Notes: a model not told the origin generated them from the sequence alone. 64,000 nt of DNA from Candidatus Binatia bacterium (GCA_023150935.1 JAKLJW010000005.1:1-64000); one strand, 5' to 3'. Numbered from the stretch's first letter, positions 42,331 through 52,649 are shown. Program-made: numbers and translations.

Positions 42331-45300
42331 AACTGGCCGACACGTCGATTCGGCGGCCGGTTTTCGCGGTCATGCTCATCGGCGGCCTGGTGCTGCTCGG
42401 GCTGATCTCGATTCCCCGACTCGGCCTCGATTTGTTTCCGCGCGTCGAGTTCCCGATCGTGACGGTGACCACCGTGCTCGAGGGCGCCGCGCCCGAGACG
42501 GTCGAGCGCATGGTGTCGCAGGTTCTGGAGGAATCGATCAATACGATCGAGGGGATCCGGACGCTGCGCAGCGCCTCCAGCGATTCGCTGTCGTTGCTGT
42601 TCATCGAGTTCGAGCTCGAGTACGACATTCAGGGGAAGGCGCAGGAGGTCCGCGATAAAGTCGCCGCCGTGCGCGGCAAGTTGCCGCGCGACATCGAGCC
42701 GCCGGTGGTCGACCGCGTCGATCCCGACTCGTCGCCGATTCTCGCGGTGATGGTGGCGGGTCCGCATTCGATCCGCACGCTCAGCGAGTACGTCGACAAG
42801 CGTATCAAGCCACAGATCGAGCGCATCGCCGGCGTCGGTAGCGTCGAGCTGGTCGGCAACCGACCCCGCGAGATCCGCATCTGGATAGATCCGATCCGGC
42901 TGACCGGTTACGCGTTGTCGGTCGACGATGTGCTGGCGGCGCTGCAGCGCGAGCACGTCGAGCTGCCGGGAGGACGCATCGAAACCGGGCAGCACGAGTA
43001 CACGGTAAAGACCAAGGGCAAGCTCACCGACGCCAGTCGCTTCGGCGGGATTGTCGTACTCGAGCGGAAAGGCCGGGTCGTGCACCTGCGCGACGTGGCG
43101 TGGGTCGAAGACGGCATGGCCGACGAGCGCACCGTCTCGTATCTCAACGGCAAGCGAGGGGTGGCCATGCTCGTGCGCCGCCAGTCGGGCGAAAACACGG
43201 TGGCGGTGGTGGACGCCGTGCGCGGGCAACTCGACGAGATCCGGAAGAACCTGCCGCAGGGGTACGAGATCATCGAAGCGATGGACCTGTCGCGGTTCAT
43301 TCGCAGCGCCATCCGCGATGTTGCGGTCGATCTCGCCTGGGGAGCGGTGCTGGCGTCGGCAGTGGTACTGCTGTTCCTGCGTAACGTGCGCTCGACGTTG
43401 ATCGCGGCGATCGCGATTCCGTCGTCGCTGCTGGGCAGCTTCGTTTATTTCTATTTCTTCGGGTTCACGCTGAACACAATGACCCTGATGGCGTTGTCGC
43501 TTTCCATCGGGGTGCTCATCGACGACGCGATCGTCGTGTTGGAAAACGTGTACCGTCACATGGAGCTGGGACAGACCGCACGCGAAGCCGCGTCGGCCGG
43601 CACGGGGGAGATCGGCCTTGCCGTGGTGTCGACGACACTGGCGTTGTGCGCGGTGTTCGTGCCAATTGCCTTCATGAGCGGCGTCGTCGGACGGTTCTTC
43701 CGGGAGTTCGGTCTGGTGGCCTCGTGTGCGGTGCTGAACTCGATGCTGGTGTCGCTGACACTGACGCCGATGATGTGTTCGCGTTATCTGCGCATCGAAA
43801 ACCGCGAGTCCCTTGCCTACAGGTCGCTGGAGCGCGGCTACGGGGCGCTCGAGGCCGGTTACCGGCGGGTGCTTGGTTGGGGACTGCGTCATCGCCCGAT
43901 AGTGGTGACGATTGCGCTGGCGGCAGTGCTCGGTGGTGTGGCGATAGCGGCGCGGGTGCCGGTGGATTTCGTGACCTCGGAGGATCGCAGCGAATTCAAC
44001 GTCTGGCTGAAGCTTCCGCTGGGCAGCACGGTGGCGCAGACGCAGACTGCAAGCCGGGCGCTCGAGGCGGAGCTGGAGAAGTATCCGGAGGTCGTCGCCG
44101 TGTTCTCGACCGTGGGTGGCGGCCTCAAAAAGAGGGTCAACGAGGCGATCGTCTACGTGCAGTTGGTCGAGAAGGGCGAACGGACCCGTTCGCAGCAGGC
44201 GATCATGAGCACGTTGCGTGAGCGCATCCGGGCGTTGCAGTTGCCGGTAGCCGACTACGCTGTCGAGGACGTGCCGATGATTAACTTCCCTGGCTCGCGC
44301 AACGCGCAGATCATGTATTCGTTGCGCGGTCCGGACATCGACCGCCTGCAATACTACGCCCGGTCGCTGGTGGAGAGGATGCGCGCGCAAGGGGGTTACG
44401 CCGATATCAACATCTCGTACGAGACCGGGAAACCGGAGATCGCGCTGGACATAGCGCGCGAGCGGGCCGCCGATCTCGGCGTGCCGGCGTTGCAGATCGG
44501 GCGGACCATTGCCGCGCTTCTCGCCGGTTACGAGGCGACGACCTTCGAGGAGAAGGGCGAACGCTATGACGTGCGATTACAGGTACGGCCCGAGTACCGC
44601 GACGACCCGACGAAGCTGGACTTCCTGCGTGTGCGCTCGGCCAACGGCGCGCTGGTACCGTTGCGCAATCTGGTTGTTCCGCGCATCGGCAGCGGCCCGG
44701 TCCAGATCGACCGGGAAAACCGGACGCGGTCGATCACGGTGTACGGCAACCTCGACGGCAAGGCGGCCGGGACGGCAGACGAGGAAGTGATTCGGATCGC
44801 CAGGGAGCTTGGCATCCAGGGGGAGTACGAGCTCGATGCCGTCGGACCGTCGGAGCGACTGCGTGAGACCACCGCCGCCGTGGGATTCGCTTTTTTCCTG
44901 GCGCTCGTGGCGATCTACATGATCCTGGCTTCGCAGTTCAATTCCTTCGTTCACCCCTTCACGATCATGCTGTCGGCTCCGCTCTCGTTCATCGGGGCGT
45001 TCGCGTCGGTATGGCTCCTCGGTTATCCGCTGGATCTAATGAGCCAGATCGCCTTTCTGATGCTCATGGGAGTAGTGATGAAGAACGGCATCCTGCTGGT
45101 GGATTACACGAACACCCTGCGGGAGCGCGGGTTGGGGCTGTACGATGCCGTTCTGGAGGCGGGTCCGACGCGGATGCGCCCGGTTCTGATGACGGCGGTT
45201 TCGACGATCTTCGGCATGTTGCCGGTGGCGCTGAGCACCGGCGACGGTTCGGAGTGGCGTAATCCGATGGGTATCGTGTCGATCGGCGGATTGCTGGCCT

Positions 45301-45443
45301 CGACCTTCCTTACGTTGCTCGTCGTGCCGGTCGTCTACACGCTGTTCGATGACGCCGGGCGCATCTTCGTTCGCGTTCTGGGCGGCGGTCGCCGGGCTGC
45401 GGTGGTGGAATCGCCGCGGCCGACGCCCACGCCGAGTGCCTGA
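42327..45443 (+). CDS. RND efflux pump, inner-membrane permease (HAE1-like)
   Basis: A 1038-residue AcrB-family pump with twelve predicted membrane helices in two repeats and two large periplasmic parts. The proton-relay Asp pair is Asp399 and Asp400 in GVLIDDAIVVLENVYRHME. The start ADTSIRRPVFAVMLIGGLVL and the second repeat MILASQFNSFVHPFTIMLSA, LMGVVMKNGILLVDYTN, GPTRMRPVLMTAVSTIFGM are standard. It exports amphiphilic compounds driven by protons. The operon lacks an outer-membrane channel; a TolC-family gene is at 57-58.7 kb. Confidence 0.93.
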   Translation: MKLADTSIRRPVFAVMLIGGLVLLGLISIPRLGLDLFPRVEFPIVTVTTVLEGAAPETVERMVSQVLEESINTIEGIRTLRSASSDSLSLLFIEFELEYDIQGKAQEVRDKVAAVRGKLPRDIEPPVVDRVDPDSSPILAVMVAGPHSIRTLSEYVDKRIKPQIERIAGVGSVELVGNRPREIRIWIDPIRLTGYALSVDDVLAALQREHVELPGGRIETGQHEYTVKTKGKLTDASRFGGIVVLERKGRVVHLRDVAWVEDGMADERTVSYLNGKRGVAMLVRRQSGENTVAVVDAVRGQLDEIRKNLPQGYEIIEAMDLSRFIRSAIRDVAVDLAWGAVLASAVVLLFLRNVRSTLIAAIAIPSSLLGSFVYFYFFGFTLNTMTLMALSLSIGVLIDDAIVVLENVYRHMELGQTAREAASAGTGEIGLAVVSTTLALCAVFVPIAFMSGVVGRFFREFGLVASCAVLNSMLVSLTLTPMMCSRYLRIENRESLAYRSLERGYGALEAGYRRVLGWGLRHRPIVVTIALAAVLGGVAIAARVPVDFVTSEDRSEFNVWLKLPLGSTVAQTQTASRALEAELEKYPEVVAVFSTVGGGLKKRVNEAIVYVQLVEKGERTRSQQAIMSTLRERIRALQLPVADYAVEDVPMINFPGSRNAQIMYSLRGPDIDRLQYYARSLVERMRAQGGYADINISYETGKPEIALDIARERAADLGVPALQIGRTIAALLAGYEATTFEEKGERYDVRLQVRPEYRDDPTKLDFLRVRSANGALVPLRNLVVPRIGSGPVQIDRENRTRSITVYGNLDGKAAGTADEEVIRIARELGIQGEYELDAVGPSERLRETTAAVGFAFFLALVAIYMILASQFNSFVHPFTIMLSAPLSFIGAFASVWLLGYPLDLMSQIAFLMLMGVVMKNGILLVDYTNTLRERGLGLYDAVLEAGPTRMRPVLMTAVSTIFGMLPVALSTGDGSEWRNPMGIVSIGGLLASTFLTLLVVPVVYTLFDDAGRIFVRVLGGGRRAAVVESPRPTPTPSA

Positions 45444-45460
45444 AGGCGATGTGAGCATCG

Positions 45461-46846
45461 ATGGCGGCAAGAGCGGACGCAGAGGCCCGTCCGGTCCGGC
45501 AATTGGCCGCACTTGCCGATGCCGATCCGGTCTTTCGCGACCTCTATCTGGCGCGGGCGCGGACGCTCCTGGGGCCGGTGCTGGCGGAGGCTGAGTACGA
45601 GCGGCTGCGGCTGGCGCCCCTACAAATCGAGCGCGGGCTGCACGAGATTCGGCACGCAGCCACCGCTCGCGATTGGTCGAGGGTGAAGGAACTGGTGACC
45701 TTCGTCGCCGGTCTGCGCCAGGCGCTGGGGGCCCGGGAGGGGCTGCTCCATCTGGGGGATGCCGTGTACGGCGGGCGGCGGATCGCCCTGGACCCGTTCT
45801 CGCGGCTGACGCGCGGCAACGGAGATATGCGCGCGTTACGCGAGCGGGTGATCGCCGATCTCGAGTCGTTGGCGCGGCATGACGCGGAGTGGCGCGACTT
45901 CTACGAGGTCCGACACCGGCACTTCGGCAACCTCTCGCCAGGCGGTGGCGCGGCGGCGATCGAGGCGACGGAGACGCGGCCGGACGCGATCGAGGAGGCG
46001 GCGCTGGCGGCGGCCGAGCGCGGCGAGGTGGACCGTCTGGCCTCGCTGCTCGACGCGCTGATGGATGGCGCCGCCGGGATACGAACCGCGCTTGGATCCG
46101 CGGTGGCGCCGAAGGTTAGGCGAAGCGGCATCGCCGATCACGGTGGCCCGTTTGCGGACGACGTCGTGCGGCGAGCGGCGGGTGTGGGTTTGCGCGCGTT
46201 CGCGTTACGCCGATACGTACGGGTGGGGGCAGTGGTCAGGGACGGCGTCCGTCACGGGGCCGCGTCGTGTGCTGGCGCCGCGCCTGCGGGCGGGGGGCCG
46301 CTATTCCGCCCTGGACTGCCGGCGCCGTTCCGCGACGTGCTGGGCGTCTTCGGCCGCCAGCGCGTGGTCACCTCGGCGGGGACGCTCTACAATCCCGTTC
46401 TTGGGCGGGAGTGCGTTCTGGTAGAGGACTTCGCGGAAGGAGAAAGCGAACGGCTCGAAGTGTCGGGATTGATCGAGTCCCTGCGCCTGGCCCGGCGGTG
46501 GGGTATATCGCGCGACGTGCTCGAAGCGCGGCTGGAACGTCTGGGGCCGTCGGTGATCCGGGATGTGTTGGGGCTCGACCCGTTCGAGTACCGGCTGGTG
46601 TGTGTGCCGTTCGACGTCTACGTGCGCGCCGGCGTTCGTCAGGGATGGGGGCGCTGTCCACGCTGGACGCACTTCGACGGTTATCAGTTGCTTCGCGACG
46701 GAACCGCGCGGGCGCTCGTCGGCGGCGATGTCCGCTACGGCGGCGTTTACGACCTGTGCAGCATCGACCGCAGCGACGAACGCCCAGGGGTGCTGGTTCG
46801 CCTTGCGGTGGTCAGACGCCTCCGCTTCCGTTCTGCGAGCGACTGA
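45461..46846 (+). CDS. Hypothetical protein
   Basis: This 461-residue protein is Ala/Arg/Leu-rich and mainly helical in the first half (LARARTLLGPVLAEAEYERL, RHAATARDWSRVKELVTFVA). The C-terminal half is more conserved-looking: LIESLRLARRWGISRDVLEA, PFEYRLVCVPFDVYVRAG, WTHFDGYQLLRDGTARALVG and VRYGGVYDLCSI. I know no function for it. It sits 17 bases after the RND permease and 67 before the sigma54-type activator, so it may be cotranscribed with either. No signal peptide or membrane segment, so cytoplasmic. Confidence 0.65.
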   Translation: MAARADAEARPVRQLAALADADPVFRDLYLARARTLLGPVLAEAEYERLRLAPLQIERGLHEIRHAATARDWSRVKELVTFVAGLRQALGAREGLLHLGDAVYGGRRIALDPFSRLTRGNGDMRALRERVIADLESLARHDAEWRDFYEVRHRHFGNLSPGGGAAAIEATETRPDAIEEAALAAAERGEVDRLASLLDALMDGAAGIRTALGSAVAPKVRRSGIADHGGPFADDVVRRAAGVGLRAFALRRYVRVGAVVRDGVRHGAASCAGAAPAGGGPLFRPGLPAPFRDVLGVFGRQRVVTSAGTLYNPVLGRECVLVEDFAEGESERLEVSGLIESLRLARRWGISRDVLEARLERLGPSVIRDVLGLDPFEYRLVCVPFDVYVRAGVRQGWGRCPRWTHFDGYQLLRDGTARALVGGDVRYGGVYDLCSIDRSDERPGVLVRLAVVRRLRFRSASD

Positions 46847-46913
46847 AACCCGGAGTGGGGGGGCGCCATTACTTTCGGATCGGCGTCGATTGTGCGATAG
46901 AGCGCGGCACGGA

Positions 46914-48467
46914 ATGAGCGGCGCTATCGGCACACCGGTTACTGGGGACGTCCAGGCAACGCTGGCACGGGTCGAGCGGGAGCGCGACCTTTACTGGCGA
47001 CTACTGCAGCTCGGTTTGCTGCGCGAGGTCGATCCGCTGCTGCGGGAGGCGCTCGAGCTCGTGGTCGAGGTCACCGAGGCGCGGCAGGGGTACATAGAAA
47101 TCCACGAGAACGACGATTGGGGCGGTTCGCCGCGGCTGTGGTTCGCGCACGGTTTCTCGACGGCGGAACTGGAGCGGGTCCAGGCCGCGGTGTCGCGTGG
47201 CATCGTCGCGGAGGCCGTGGCGACCGGCACGACGATCGTCACCGCGTCGGCGCTGCTCGACCCGCGGTTTTCGGGTCTCACCAGCGTGCGCACCGGCAAG
47301 ATCGAAGCGGTGCTGTGCGTGCCCATCGGCGATGATCCGCCGCAGGGCGTCCTTTACTTGCAGGGTCGCGTTGCCGCCGGGCCGTTCACGGCGGAGGAGA
47401 TAACCCGGGCGGAGACCTTTGCGCGTCACCTCGGTCCGTTTGTCCGGCAATTGCGGGCGGCGGCAGTGACGGAGGTGTCCGGCGATGCGACGGCGGCGGT
47501 GAGAGCCAGACTGTCGGCGGCAGGGGTCGTCGGTCGCAGTCGGGCGCTGGCGCAGGTGCTGGAACAGGTCGCGCTGGTATCGCCGTTGGACATCGACGTG
47601 CTGCTCACGGGCGAGTCGGGGACCGGCAAGGGTCAACTGGCGCGGGTCATACACGATAACAGCCCACGGGCATCGCGGCCGTTCATCGAGCTCAACTGCG
47701 CCGCCCTGCCCGAGGCTTTGGTCGAGAGCGAGCTGTTCGGAGCCGAGTCCGGCGCGCATTCGACGGCGACACGCCGGATCGAGGGAAAGGTCGCGGCGGC
47801 GAACGGCGGTACCCTTTTTCTGGACGAAATCGGAGAGATCCCTCCTCGCGTTCAGGGGGCGCTCCTGCAACTGCTTCAGTCGAAGGAGTATTTTCCGCTC
47901 GGGGCGCAGCGGCTGGTACGTGCCGACGTGCGGGTGATCGCGGCAACCAATACCGACTTGCAGGCCGCGGTGATGGAGAAGCGTTTTCGCGAGGATCTGT
48001 TCTTCCGGCTGCAAGTGCTGCCGTTGCGTCTGCCCGCGTTGCGGGAGCGGCGTGAGGACCTTGCGGTGTTGGCGCCATACTTCTGCGAGGAGGCGTGCGA
48101 GCGGCTGCGGCTGCCGAGCGTGCGGTTGTCGCGCAACGCCATGCGAGCCCTGGAGGAGGCGCCATGGCCGGGCAACATTCGGCAGCTTGCGCACGTTGTG
48201 CAGGCGGCGGTCATACGATGCACGGGGGCGGGTTTGGCGCAGATCGAGCCGGCGCATATTTTTGCGGAAGCGCCTGGCGTCGAATCGACGGATGCGTCAC
48301 TCAGTCTGCAGGAGGCGACGCGCCGGTTTCAGGAGCAGTTTTTGCGCCGGACGCTCGACGAGACGGGCTGGCAAGTCGTCGAGGCCGCACGCCGGCTCGA
48401 TGTGTCGCGCTCGACCGTTTACAACCTGATTCGCGCCTACAACATCCGCCGGGATACCAAGAGTTAG
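46914..48467 (+). CDS. Sigma54-type activator with GAF-like sensor and altered GAFTGA loop
   Basis: This 517-residue regulator has a GAF-like domain (about 25-170: VVEVTEARQGYIEI, AVLCVPIGDDPPQGVLYLQG), an AAA+ domain and a Fis-type HTH. Walker A is GESGTGKG (233-240), Walker B GGTLFLDEIGE, with sensor VRVIAATNTDLQ. The loop that contacts sigma54, normally GAFTGA, reads GAHSTA (280-285) after LFGAESG. This variant recurs in a subgroup of such proteins and may not drive sigma54 in the usual way. The HTH is EAARRLDVSRSTVYNLIRAY. The protein probably controls neighbouring genes in response to a ligand bound by the GAF domain. Confidence 0.88.
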   Translation: MSGAIGTPVTGDVQATLARVERERDLYWRLLQLGLLREVDPLLREALELVVEVTEARQGYIEIHENDDWGGSPRLWFAHGFSTAELERVQAAVSRGIVAEAVATGTTIVTASALLDPRFSGLTSVRTGKIEAVLCVPIGDDPPQGVLYLQGRVAAGPFTAEEITRAETFARHLGPFVRQLRAAAVTEVSGDATAAVRARLSAAGVVGRSRALAQVLEQVALVSPLDIDVLLTGESGTGKGQLARVIHDNSPRASRPFIELNCAALPEALVESELFGAESGAHSTATRRIEGKVAAANGGTLFLDEIGEIPPRVQGALLQLLQSKEYFPLGAQRLVRADVRVIAATNTDLQAAVMEKRFREDLFFRLQVLPLRLPALRERREDLAVLAPYFCEEACERLRLPSVRLSRNAMRALEEAPWPGNIRQLAHVVQAAVIRCTGAGLAQIEPAHIFAEAPGVESTDASLSLQEATRRFQEQFLRRTLDETGWQVVEAARRLDVSRSTVYNLIRAYNIRRDTKS

Positions 48468-48665
48468 GGTTATTGAATTCGCCCACGTCTCGGAGGGGGA
48501 CGGAGGTTCGCGCGGTCGCGTGTGCAGTGGAGCGGACACGCATGAACGAAGAAGGCTCCCGAAGGTGCGGGGCGAGATCGTAACCGGAGACATTGCACGA
48601 TCGTGCGAAGCCGTCGGTTGAGCCCGTGGGAGACCGTGGGATAGGGGTGGCGGTTACGTCCACCC

Positions 48666-49859
48666 ATGACCCGCACCGAACGGACATATTATCTCGTCTT
48701 CGGGCTGTACAGCTTGTCGTGGTCGTTCATCGGTCCGATGTACGCCCTGTATCTGCTGTCGCGCGGATTGGACGTCCTCCAGGTCAATCTCGTCAGTGCG
48801 ACGTATCTCATCTCGGTATTCGTTTTCGAGGTGCCCACCGGGGCGGTAGCCGATCTGGTCGGCCGCAAGGTGTCATTCCTGCTCAGTTGCGCCGTGCGGG
48901 CGCTGGCCTTCGGTCTTTACGCGTACGCCGACACCTTCGTCGACTTCCTGGCCGCGGAGGTCGTCGACGCTCTGGGTTCGACGCTTGCCAGCGGGGCGCT
49001 CGATGCCTGGGCGGTCGACGGCATGCGTGCCGAAGGGGACCGGCGCAGTCCCGATCGCTTCTTTGCCCGGGCCCAGGTGGTGGCACGGGGGTTCATGATC
49101 GTCAGCGGTCTGTGCGGCGGGTATGTTGCCGAGCTTGACATGAGGTTGACCTGGGGGATTGCGGCCGGGGCATTCGTCCTGACCGGCGTGGTGGGAGCGG
49201 TCGGAATGCGGGAAGCGTCCCGGCCCCGGCGCGTCTCGCCGCGCGAGATGTCGAGCGCTTTCGTGGCGACCGTGTACGGCGGTTTCGGCATCGTGCGCCG
49301 GAAGCCGGTGTTGCTGACGATCTGTCTGCTCACCGGGGTGGCGGCGTTTGGCAGCGTGCCGATGCATATGTATTGGCAGCCGCAACTGCAGAACCTCTCC
49401 GGGCAGGGGGCGTGGTTCATGGCCTGGGTCTGGGTGGGTTTCAATCTCGCCGTGCTCGCGGGCAGCAGCCTGATTCCGCGCCTCAGCGTCCGCTTTCGCC
49501 GCGAGTGGTTTCTGGCGGTTGCCGCCCTGGTTCGCGGCGCCATGCTGCTGATTGTAGGACTGACGGCGAACGTCAAAATTGCGGTCGGCGCGTTGCTCGT
49601 ACAGGAAGCGGGCTTCGGAGTGACCGATCCGGTCGTGCAGGCATGGATGAACGACCATGTGGACGACGAGCTGCGCGCCACGGTACTGTCGGTGCGTTCG
49701 ATGAGTTGGACGTTCGGTGGTGCGCTCGGTCTGGTGGCTGCCGGACTCGTTGCGCGCACGGCCGGTCTCGGGCCGGCGTGGTTGCTCATGGGCGCGGCGC
49801 TGCTGCTGGTGGCTCCGGGCTTTCTGCTGCTCGGGCCGCTGCGGTCGCCGCGCCGGTGA
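48666..49859 (+). CDS. MFS transporter
   Basis: This 397-residue protein has about twelve membrane helices. The conserved loop motif is VPTGAVADLVGRKVSFLLSC (about 57-76), typical of MFS loop 2-3, and the second half has LIPRLSVRFRREWFLAVAAL. A Trp- and Phe-rich N-terminus (YYLVFGLYSLSWSFIGPMYA) precedes it. It is likely a small-molecule exporter; the substrate cannot be told. It stands between the sigma54-type regulator and the hybrid kinase in the same direction. Confidence 0.85.
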   Translation: MTRTERTYYLVFGLYSLSWSFIGPMYALYLLSRGLDVLQVNLVSATYLISVFVFEVPTGAVADLVGRKVSFLLSCAVRALAFGLYAYADTFVDFLAAEVVDALGSTLASGALDAWAVDGMRAEGDRRSPDRFFARAQVVARGFMIVSGLCGGYVAELDMRLTWGIAAGAFVLTGVVGAVGMREASRPRRVSPREMSSAFVATVYGGFGIVRRKPVLLTICLLTGVAAFGSVPMHMYWQPQLQNLSGQGAWFMAWVWVGFNLAVLAGSSLIPRLSVRFRREWFLAVAALVRGAMLLIVGLTANVKIAVGALLVQEAGFGVTDPVVQAWMNDHVDDELRATVLSVRSMSWTFGGALGLVAAGLVARTAGLGPAWLLMGAALLLVAPGFLLLGPLRSPRR

Positions 49860-49954
49860 CGTGCGTGGTGGTGGCAGGCCCTCGGATACAAAGTGCACGC
49901 GGCGGGGACGGTGGGGCTGGCTTGACGTCGCGCCGGGCTTTGGGAAAGGATTCG

Positions 49955-52528
49955 GTGGACACGGCGGAACACGTGGTGGCAGGACAATCAGGTAAGCGCA
50001 GGACCTCGTCCGGCGGTCGGCGGCGGGCGCCGCGCGGCCCGTCGGTCGCGCGCCAGGCCCCCCGGACGGGGGCGCCGGCCCTGCCGAATCAGGTCGACCT
50101 GTTGGATACCGTCAACGACGCCGTTATCGCGGTCGACCCGGAGATCCGGCTGACCGCCTGGAATCGGGCCGCCGAAACCCTTTACGGCTGGGCGGCGGCC
50201 GAGGTGCTCGGTCGGGATGCCGGGGACGTCATGCCGACGGAATTCGTCGGCACCGACGCCGACCGCGCCCTGCGCTCGCTGGTCGATAACGGGCAATGGA
50301 GCGGCGAGATTCTGCAACAGCGTCGCGACGGCACTGCCGTCAGGGTCGAAGCGAAGGCGATTGCCTTCCGCGATCCGACCGGTGCGTTTACCGGGTTCGT
50401 CAGCGTCAACCGCGATATCACGGACCGCAAACGCGCCGAGGACGCCCTACGGGCGAGCGAGGCGCGTTTTCGCCTGCTCATCGAGCATGCCTCGGACATG
50501 ATCATGATCGTCAACGCCGACGGCACCTTCCGGTATCTGAGTCCGGCGCATGAACGGCGCGTGTTCGGGTACTTCCACCCGGAGGACCTGCCTGCGGTCA
50601 TTGGCGCCTTTCGCGCCGTCGCCCAGAGTCCCGGCGTGGGACCGCCGGTCGAGTTCCGGGTGCGGCATCGGGACGGCACCTGGCGAGTCATCGAAGCGAT
50701 CGGCAACAACCAACTCGACAACCCCGGCATTCAGGGCGTTGTGGTCAATGCGCGCGACATCACCGGCCGCAAGGCCGCCGAGGAGGCGTTGCGTTACCGA
50801 GTTGCCTTCGAGCAGTTGCTGGCCCGCATCTCGACGAGCTTTATCAACCTGCCCCCGGAAGATACCGCTGCCGGTCTGCACAGCGCGCTGCGGGCCATTG
50901 GCGAGTTCTTCCAGATCGACCGTGGGTACATCGTCTCCTTCTCCGAGCAGGTCGCCGCGTGCGTCGAGCAGGAATGGTACGCCGTGGGCCTGGAGCCCCT
51001 GGGGTCGGCGGCGAGCGAGGTGCTGGCGGCTACGGAGCCGTGGTGGGCCGAAAGGCGCAGCCGCCTGGAACCGATTCAGGTGCCGCGGACGCACGAACTG
51101 CCGGCCGACGGCGGGGCGCGGGGGTTCCTGCTCGCACACGGCATCGAGTCGCTGGTCGAAGTGCCGATGGTTTCCGGCGGATCGCTCATCGGCGTCCTGG
51201 GCCTTGCGGCGCGGCGCCAGCGCGAGTGGACGGAAGACGATCTGACGCTGCTGACCATGGCGGGAGAGATGTTTCTCAACGCGCTGCAAAGGCAGCGCGC
51301 CGAGCAGGAACGGATAGAGTTGGAGCGACGTCTGTTGCAGGTGCAGAAGCTCGAGGCGGTCGGTCGTCTCGCCGGCGGCGTGGCGCACGACTTCAACAAC
51401 CAATTGACGATCATCAAGGGTTGCGCGCAGTTCCTGTCCGCCGGTTTACCGGCCGGCGATCCGCTGCGCGACGACGCCGAGCGCATTCAGGCCACCGTCG
51501 ACCGTGGCGCGCAACTGGTACGTCAGCTTCTGGCCTTCAGCAGCGAACAGCCAACCGAACCGCATCTGATCGATTTGGGCGAACTGGTAGAGGAAATGGC
51601 GCCGATGTTGCGCCTCTTGCTCGGGGAGCAAGTGACTCTGGTGAGCCACACCACCCCGGAGCGCTGGCCGGTGCTCGCCGATCCGGTGCAAATCGAGCGC
51701 GTTATTCTGAACCTCGTGGCCAATGCCAAGGACGCCATGCCCGAATCGCGCGAGGGTGGGTACGCTGCCAGGGTGACTCTCGAGACGATACCGGTGGGCC
51801 CGGACTACAGCTTTTCAAGTCCCGCAGACGGCCCCCCGGTTCCGGGTGACTACGTCATGCTGGCCGTTCACGACAACGGGTGCGGCATGACGACAGAAGT
51901 GCGGCAGCGCATTTTCGAACCCTATTTCACGACCAAGGCGTTCGGCCGCGGTACCGGTCTCGGCCTCTCGACAACTTTCGGCATCGTCAAGCAGCATGGC
52001 GGCTATATTTCCTGTGTGAGTCAACCGGGGCAGGGCACCACGTTCCGTGTCTTCCTGTCCCGGGAGCCGGGAGCCCGCGGGGGGGAGACTCGATCGCAGC
52101 AGGTTGCGCCGCCGGTTGCGGAGGTGCCTGCGCCCCCGCCGCCCGAGCGGGACCGCGTCACGCATGTGCTGGTCGTCGAGGACGAAGAGCAGGTGCGCAC
52201 GCTGCTCGTGGGCGTTCTGCGTGCGGCCGGTTACGAGGTGCGTGCGGCGGGATGCCTTGACGAGGCAATGGATGCGTCCCTGGGAATGGATCGCGTGGAC
52301 CTTCTGGTTACCGATGTCGCCATGCCCGGTGGGAGCGGCCTCGTCCTGGCCCGTCGCCTACGCGAGGCGCACCCGCACGTCGGCGTGCTGTTCATTTCGG
52401 GCTACCCGGAACGTTGGGATATCGCCGGCACGCCCGGGGCGCGCTTCCTTCAGAAGCCCTTCAGCCTCGACCTGCTTCTCTCGCAAGCCCGCCAGGTCAT
52501 CGAGTGGTCGACTTCTGCCGCAGTGTGA
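49955..52528 (+). CDS. PAS-PAS-GAF hybrid histidine kinase with receiver domain
   Basis: This 857-residue cytoplasmic sensor has a basic N-terminal tail, PAS 1 (about 48-160: VNDAVIAVDPEIRLTAWNRA), PAS 2 (about 165-285: LIEHASDMIMIVNADG) and GAF (about 290-440). The HisKA has phosphoacceptor His478 (GGVAHDFNNQLTIIKG). The HATPase domain has NLVANAKDAMPE, VHDNGCGM and GRGTGLGLSTTFGIVKQHGG. The C-terminal receiver carries Asp787 (LLVTDVAMPGG). No membrane segment. GTG 49955 with AAAGGA ahead is the likeliest start, although the frame is open upstream. It is followed by a stand-alone receiver protein, its probable partner. Confidence 0.9.
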   Translation: MDTAEHVVAGQSGKRRTSSGGRRRAPRGPSVARQAPRTGAPALPNQVDLLDTVNDAVIAVDPEIRLTAWNRAAETLYGWAAAEVLGRDAGDVMPTEFVGTDADRALRSLVDNGQWSGEILQQRRDGTAVRVEAKAIAFRDPTGAFTGFVSVNRDITDRKRAEDALRASEARFRLLIEHASDMIMIVNADGTFRYLSPAHERRVFGYFHPEDLPAVIGAFRAVAQSPGVGPPVEFRVRHRDGTWRVIEAIGNNQLDNPGIQGVVVNARDITGRKAAEEALRYRVAFEQLLARISTSFINLPPEDTAAGLHSALRAIGEFFQIDRGYIVSFSEQVAACVEQEWYAVGLEPLGSAASEVLAATEPWWAERRSRLEPIQVPRTHELPADGGARGFLLAHGIESLVEVPMVSGGSLIGVLGLAARRQREWTEDDLTLLTMAGEMFLNALQRQRAEQERIELERRLLQVQKLEAVGRLAGGVAHDFNNQLTIIKGCAQFLSAGLPAGDPLRDDAERIQATVDRGAQLVRQLLAFSSEQPTEPHLIDLGELVEEMAPMLRLLLGEQVTLVSHTTPERWPVLADPVQIERVILNLVANAKDAMPESREGGYAARVTLETIPVGPDYSFSSPADGPPVPGDYVMLAVHDNGCGMTTEVRQRIFEPYFTTKAFGRGTGLGLSTTFGIVKQHGGYISCVSQPGQGTTFRVFLSREPGARGGETRSQQVAPPVAEVPAPPPPERDRVTHVLVVEDEEQVRTLLVGVLRAAGYEVRAAGCLDEAMDASLGMDRVDLLVTDVAMPGGSGLVLARRLREAHPHVGVLFISGYPERWDIAGTPGARFLQKPFSLDLLLSQARQVIEWSTSAAV

Positions 52529-52649
52529 GTGGCATGATTGTTGGTTGCCAACACGGCAGGGCGATGTACTGGGACGGGAACACTACCGGGAACTCAAAGC
52601 TTTCAAGCATAGGCCGGCCCGTGGGGGCGGGACCTATGGAGTGACTTCC

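Noticed and set aside
42243-44390. Long 715-codon minus-strand frame opposite the RND permease
   Set aside because: It is antisense to a canonical AcrB-type gene, His/Arg-rich and without recognisable domains.
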